A DNA stretch of 8,097 nucleotides from Alphaproteobacteria bacterium (GTDB lineage Bacteria > Pseudomonadota > Alphaproteobacteria > UBA6615). Below are positions 6,801 through 8,097 of this stretch, in pieces (positions within the stretch are counted from its first letter, which is position 1; each line of letters starts with the position of its first letter). The stretch lies in NCBI GenBank assembly GCA_030831135.1, contig JAURLR010000324.1:1-8097 (forward strand), given 5' to 3'. The notes below the pieces were generated by a model that saw only the letters and a program-made list of their open reading frames with translations, was not told the origin of the DNA and did no database searches. The translations under genes were made by a program, and so were the position numbers.

Positions 6801-8097
6801 TCAAGCCGTATCCCGGCGCCGGGACACCACGGCCCCCGCGAGAACCACAATAAGAGCCAGACCCAACGGAATGATGTCGCCCCAACGCGCATAGGGCGTT
6901 GGCTTTATGGGCCGGGGCAAGGCGCTGTCGAGAACACCCTCAACCCCGATCCCGAGCCAACCTTGCACCCGGCCATAGGGGTCCACCACCGCTGAAATCC
7001 CGGTGTTGGCCGCACGCACCATGGGCAGGCCCTCTTCGACCGCCCGGCTCGACGCGATGGCAAAGTGCTGCCACGGTCCGGCGAATTTCCCGAACCAGGC
7101 ATCATTGGTGAGATTGAGCAGCCAGTCCGGACGAAGGCCCGCGGGCGTCACCCGTCCAGGAAAAATCGCCTCGTAACAGATCAACGGACTGAAGGACGGC
7201 AAACCGCCAACCTCAATCATGCGTGGCCCCGGGCCGGGCGAAAAATCCCCCTGCCCCGGCACGATCTTGTCCATGGGCAAAACCCCGCGCAGGGGCACAT
7301 ATTCGCCAAACGGAACCAGATGCGACTTGTCATAAACCTGTTGCACCCGGCCCGCGTCATCAATCACCAGGAGTGCGTTGAACAGCTGTCTCTGGTTGTT
7401 GTGGAACGCGGCCCATACGCTACCGGTCACCAGAAGACCGCCGGGGGGAACAGCCCGGGCGGCTTCGCCACGCACCAGCGCGTCATTGGCGAGAAAAAAC
7501 GGCACCGCGGTTTCCGGCCAGATCACGACGGTCGGCATTTCGGCCGATGCGGTGGCGCTCATCGCCAGATAGCGCTCGAGATGCTGAAGCCGCAATTCCG
7601 GTTTCCACTTGTCCCGCTGCGCGATATTGGCCTGCACGATACGTAACCGGACATCGGCGACATAGGCCGTTTCCGAGACCTGCAGACGGTACAGCCCGAC
7701 TGACCACGCAAGCCCCGGTATCAACAATGTGAAAACCACCACCAGGGCCGTATGCCGGAACGGCACCGATACAGCTCGACCGAGCACCGCAGGCATGGCG
7801 GCGGCCAGCAACGTGAAGGTGCCAAGCCCCAACACGCCAACCACGGAACTGGCCTGCAAGATGGGCAGGCTCGGACCGTTGCCCGCCCAGACATAGCCGA
7901 TCAGGTTCCAGGGGAACCCGGTCAGCACAAACCCCCGCAGCGCCTCCGAAAAAGTCCAGAACCCGGCGAGGACAAACACACGTGCCGCTGTATTCCCGCC
8001 AAACCGGCCAAGCGCCTGTACACCGCAGACAAGCGCGACAAAGATCGCCAGTCCGGCGGCCAGCCCGGGCCAGGCCAGAGGGATCATCCATGCCGTG
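6801..8097 (-). CDS. lnt: Apolipoprotein N-acyltransferase (N-terminal part beyond window)
   Basis: Lnt is an inner-membrane enzyme that adds the third acyl chain to the N-terminal cysteine of lipoproteins, completing lipoprotein maturation. About 432 codons are visible. The frame stays open across the right edge, and the ATG at 8087 lies inside a transmembrane region, so it is not the start; roughly the first 90-100 residues are missing. Numbering from that Met: hydrophobic membrane segments occupy about 1-26, 36-60, 75-103 and 113-132. The periplasmic carbon-nitrogen hydrolase (nitrilase-type) domain then carries the catalytic triad Glu192 (WPETAVP), Lys254 ([14 protein letters not shown]) and Cys304 ([10 protein letters not shown]). 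Spacings resemble those of E. coli Glu267-Lys335-Cys387. NLTNDAWFG (325-333) and RAANTG (358-363) are further family motifs. A final membrane helix (405-421) ends in RRRDTA, a basic cytoplasmic tail. No T-run terminator follows the stop. Confidence 0.96.
   Translation of the reverse strand, partial: TAWMIPLAWPGLAAGLAIFVALVCGVQALGRFGGNTAARVFVLAGFWTFSEALRGFVLTGFPWNLIGYVWAGNGPSLPILQASSVVGVLGLGTFTLLAAAMPAVLGRAVSVPFRHTALVVVFTLLIPGLAWSVGLYRLQVSETAYVADVRLRIVQANIAQRDKWKPELRLQHLERYLAMSATASAEMPTVVIWPETAVPFFLANDALVRGEAARAVPPGGLLVTGSVWAAFHNNQRQLFNALLVIDDAGRVQQVYDKSHLVPFGEYVPLRGVLPMDKIVPGQGDFSPGPGPRMIEVGGLPSFSPLICYEAIFPGRVTPAGLRPDWLLNLTNDAWFGKFAGPWQHFAIASSRAVEEGLPMVRAANTGISAVVDPYGRVQGWLGIGVEGVLDSALPRPIKPTPYARWGDIIPLGLALIVVLAGAVVSRRRDTA

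Noticed and set aside
6665..6892. metK extended upstream to 6892
   Set aside because: It would overlap the end of lnt. MetK family N-termini begin at the [11 protein letters not shown] segment, and the GTG at 6664 has its own Shine-Dalgarno.
8085..8087. ATG at 8087 as the start of lnt
   Set aside because: The frame is open beyond it to the window edge, and the protein would lack the first membrane helices. It matches an internal Met within a membrane segment.
1..8097. Novel defence, mobile or biosynthetic system
   Set aside because: All seven genes belong to conserved housekeeping families in a conserved order. There are no transposase, integrase, repeat-array, toxin or unknown accessory genes, and no base-composition break visible by eye.

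Overview
The window is a GC-rich, gene-dense stretch of core chromosome, with every recognised gene on the minus strand. Read in the direction of transcription (from high to low coordinates) the order is lnt (3' part) - metK - trmB - rimP - nusA - ylxR/L7Ae-like gene - infB (5' part). This order, with trmB between metK and rimP and the YlxR-L7Ae fusion between nusA and infB, is typical of Alphaproteobacteria. The Ala/Glu/Arg-rich IF2 N-terminal extension and the acidic tail on NusA fit the same group. I cannot name the order or genus from the sequence alone.

Layout. 8097-6801: apolipoprotein N-acyltransferase, cut at its 5' end by the window edge. 6800-6665: a 136-nt gap with two small inverted repeats and the strong Shine-Dalgarno sequence that sets a GTG start for metK. 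6664-5477: S-adenosylmethionine synthetase. 5476-5426: a short gap whose opposite strand holds a terminator-like hairpin. 5425-4712: tRNA (m7G46) methyltransferase, a consumer of the SAM made by MetK. 4711-4521: a regulatory gap with a sigma70-like promoter, then a strong intrinsic terminator about 40-70 nt downstream and still upstream of rimP. This matches the architecture of the known alphaproteobacterial rimP leader attenuator. 4520-1 is a tightly packed translation/transcription unit: rimP (30S maturation), nusA (elongation/termination factor), a YlxR-L7Ae RNA-binding protein, and infB (IF2, running off the left edge).

How it works together. The rimP-nusA-ylxR-infB genes are separated by about 5, 30 and 4 nt, so one transcript and some translational coupling are likely. 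The attenuator would let the cell, possibly NusA itself, set expression of the unit. The same terminator would also end transcripts arriving from metK-trmB.

No mobile element, CRISPR array, tRNA/rRNA or defence-like cassette is visible. I found no sign of an undescribed system. The items most worth checking are the rimP attenuator, the unexplained metK leader, and the terminator-like hairpin on the plus strand next to trmB. No gene-free stretch reaches 300 bases.
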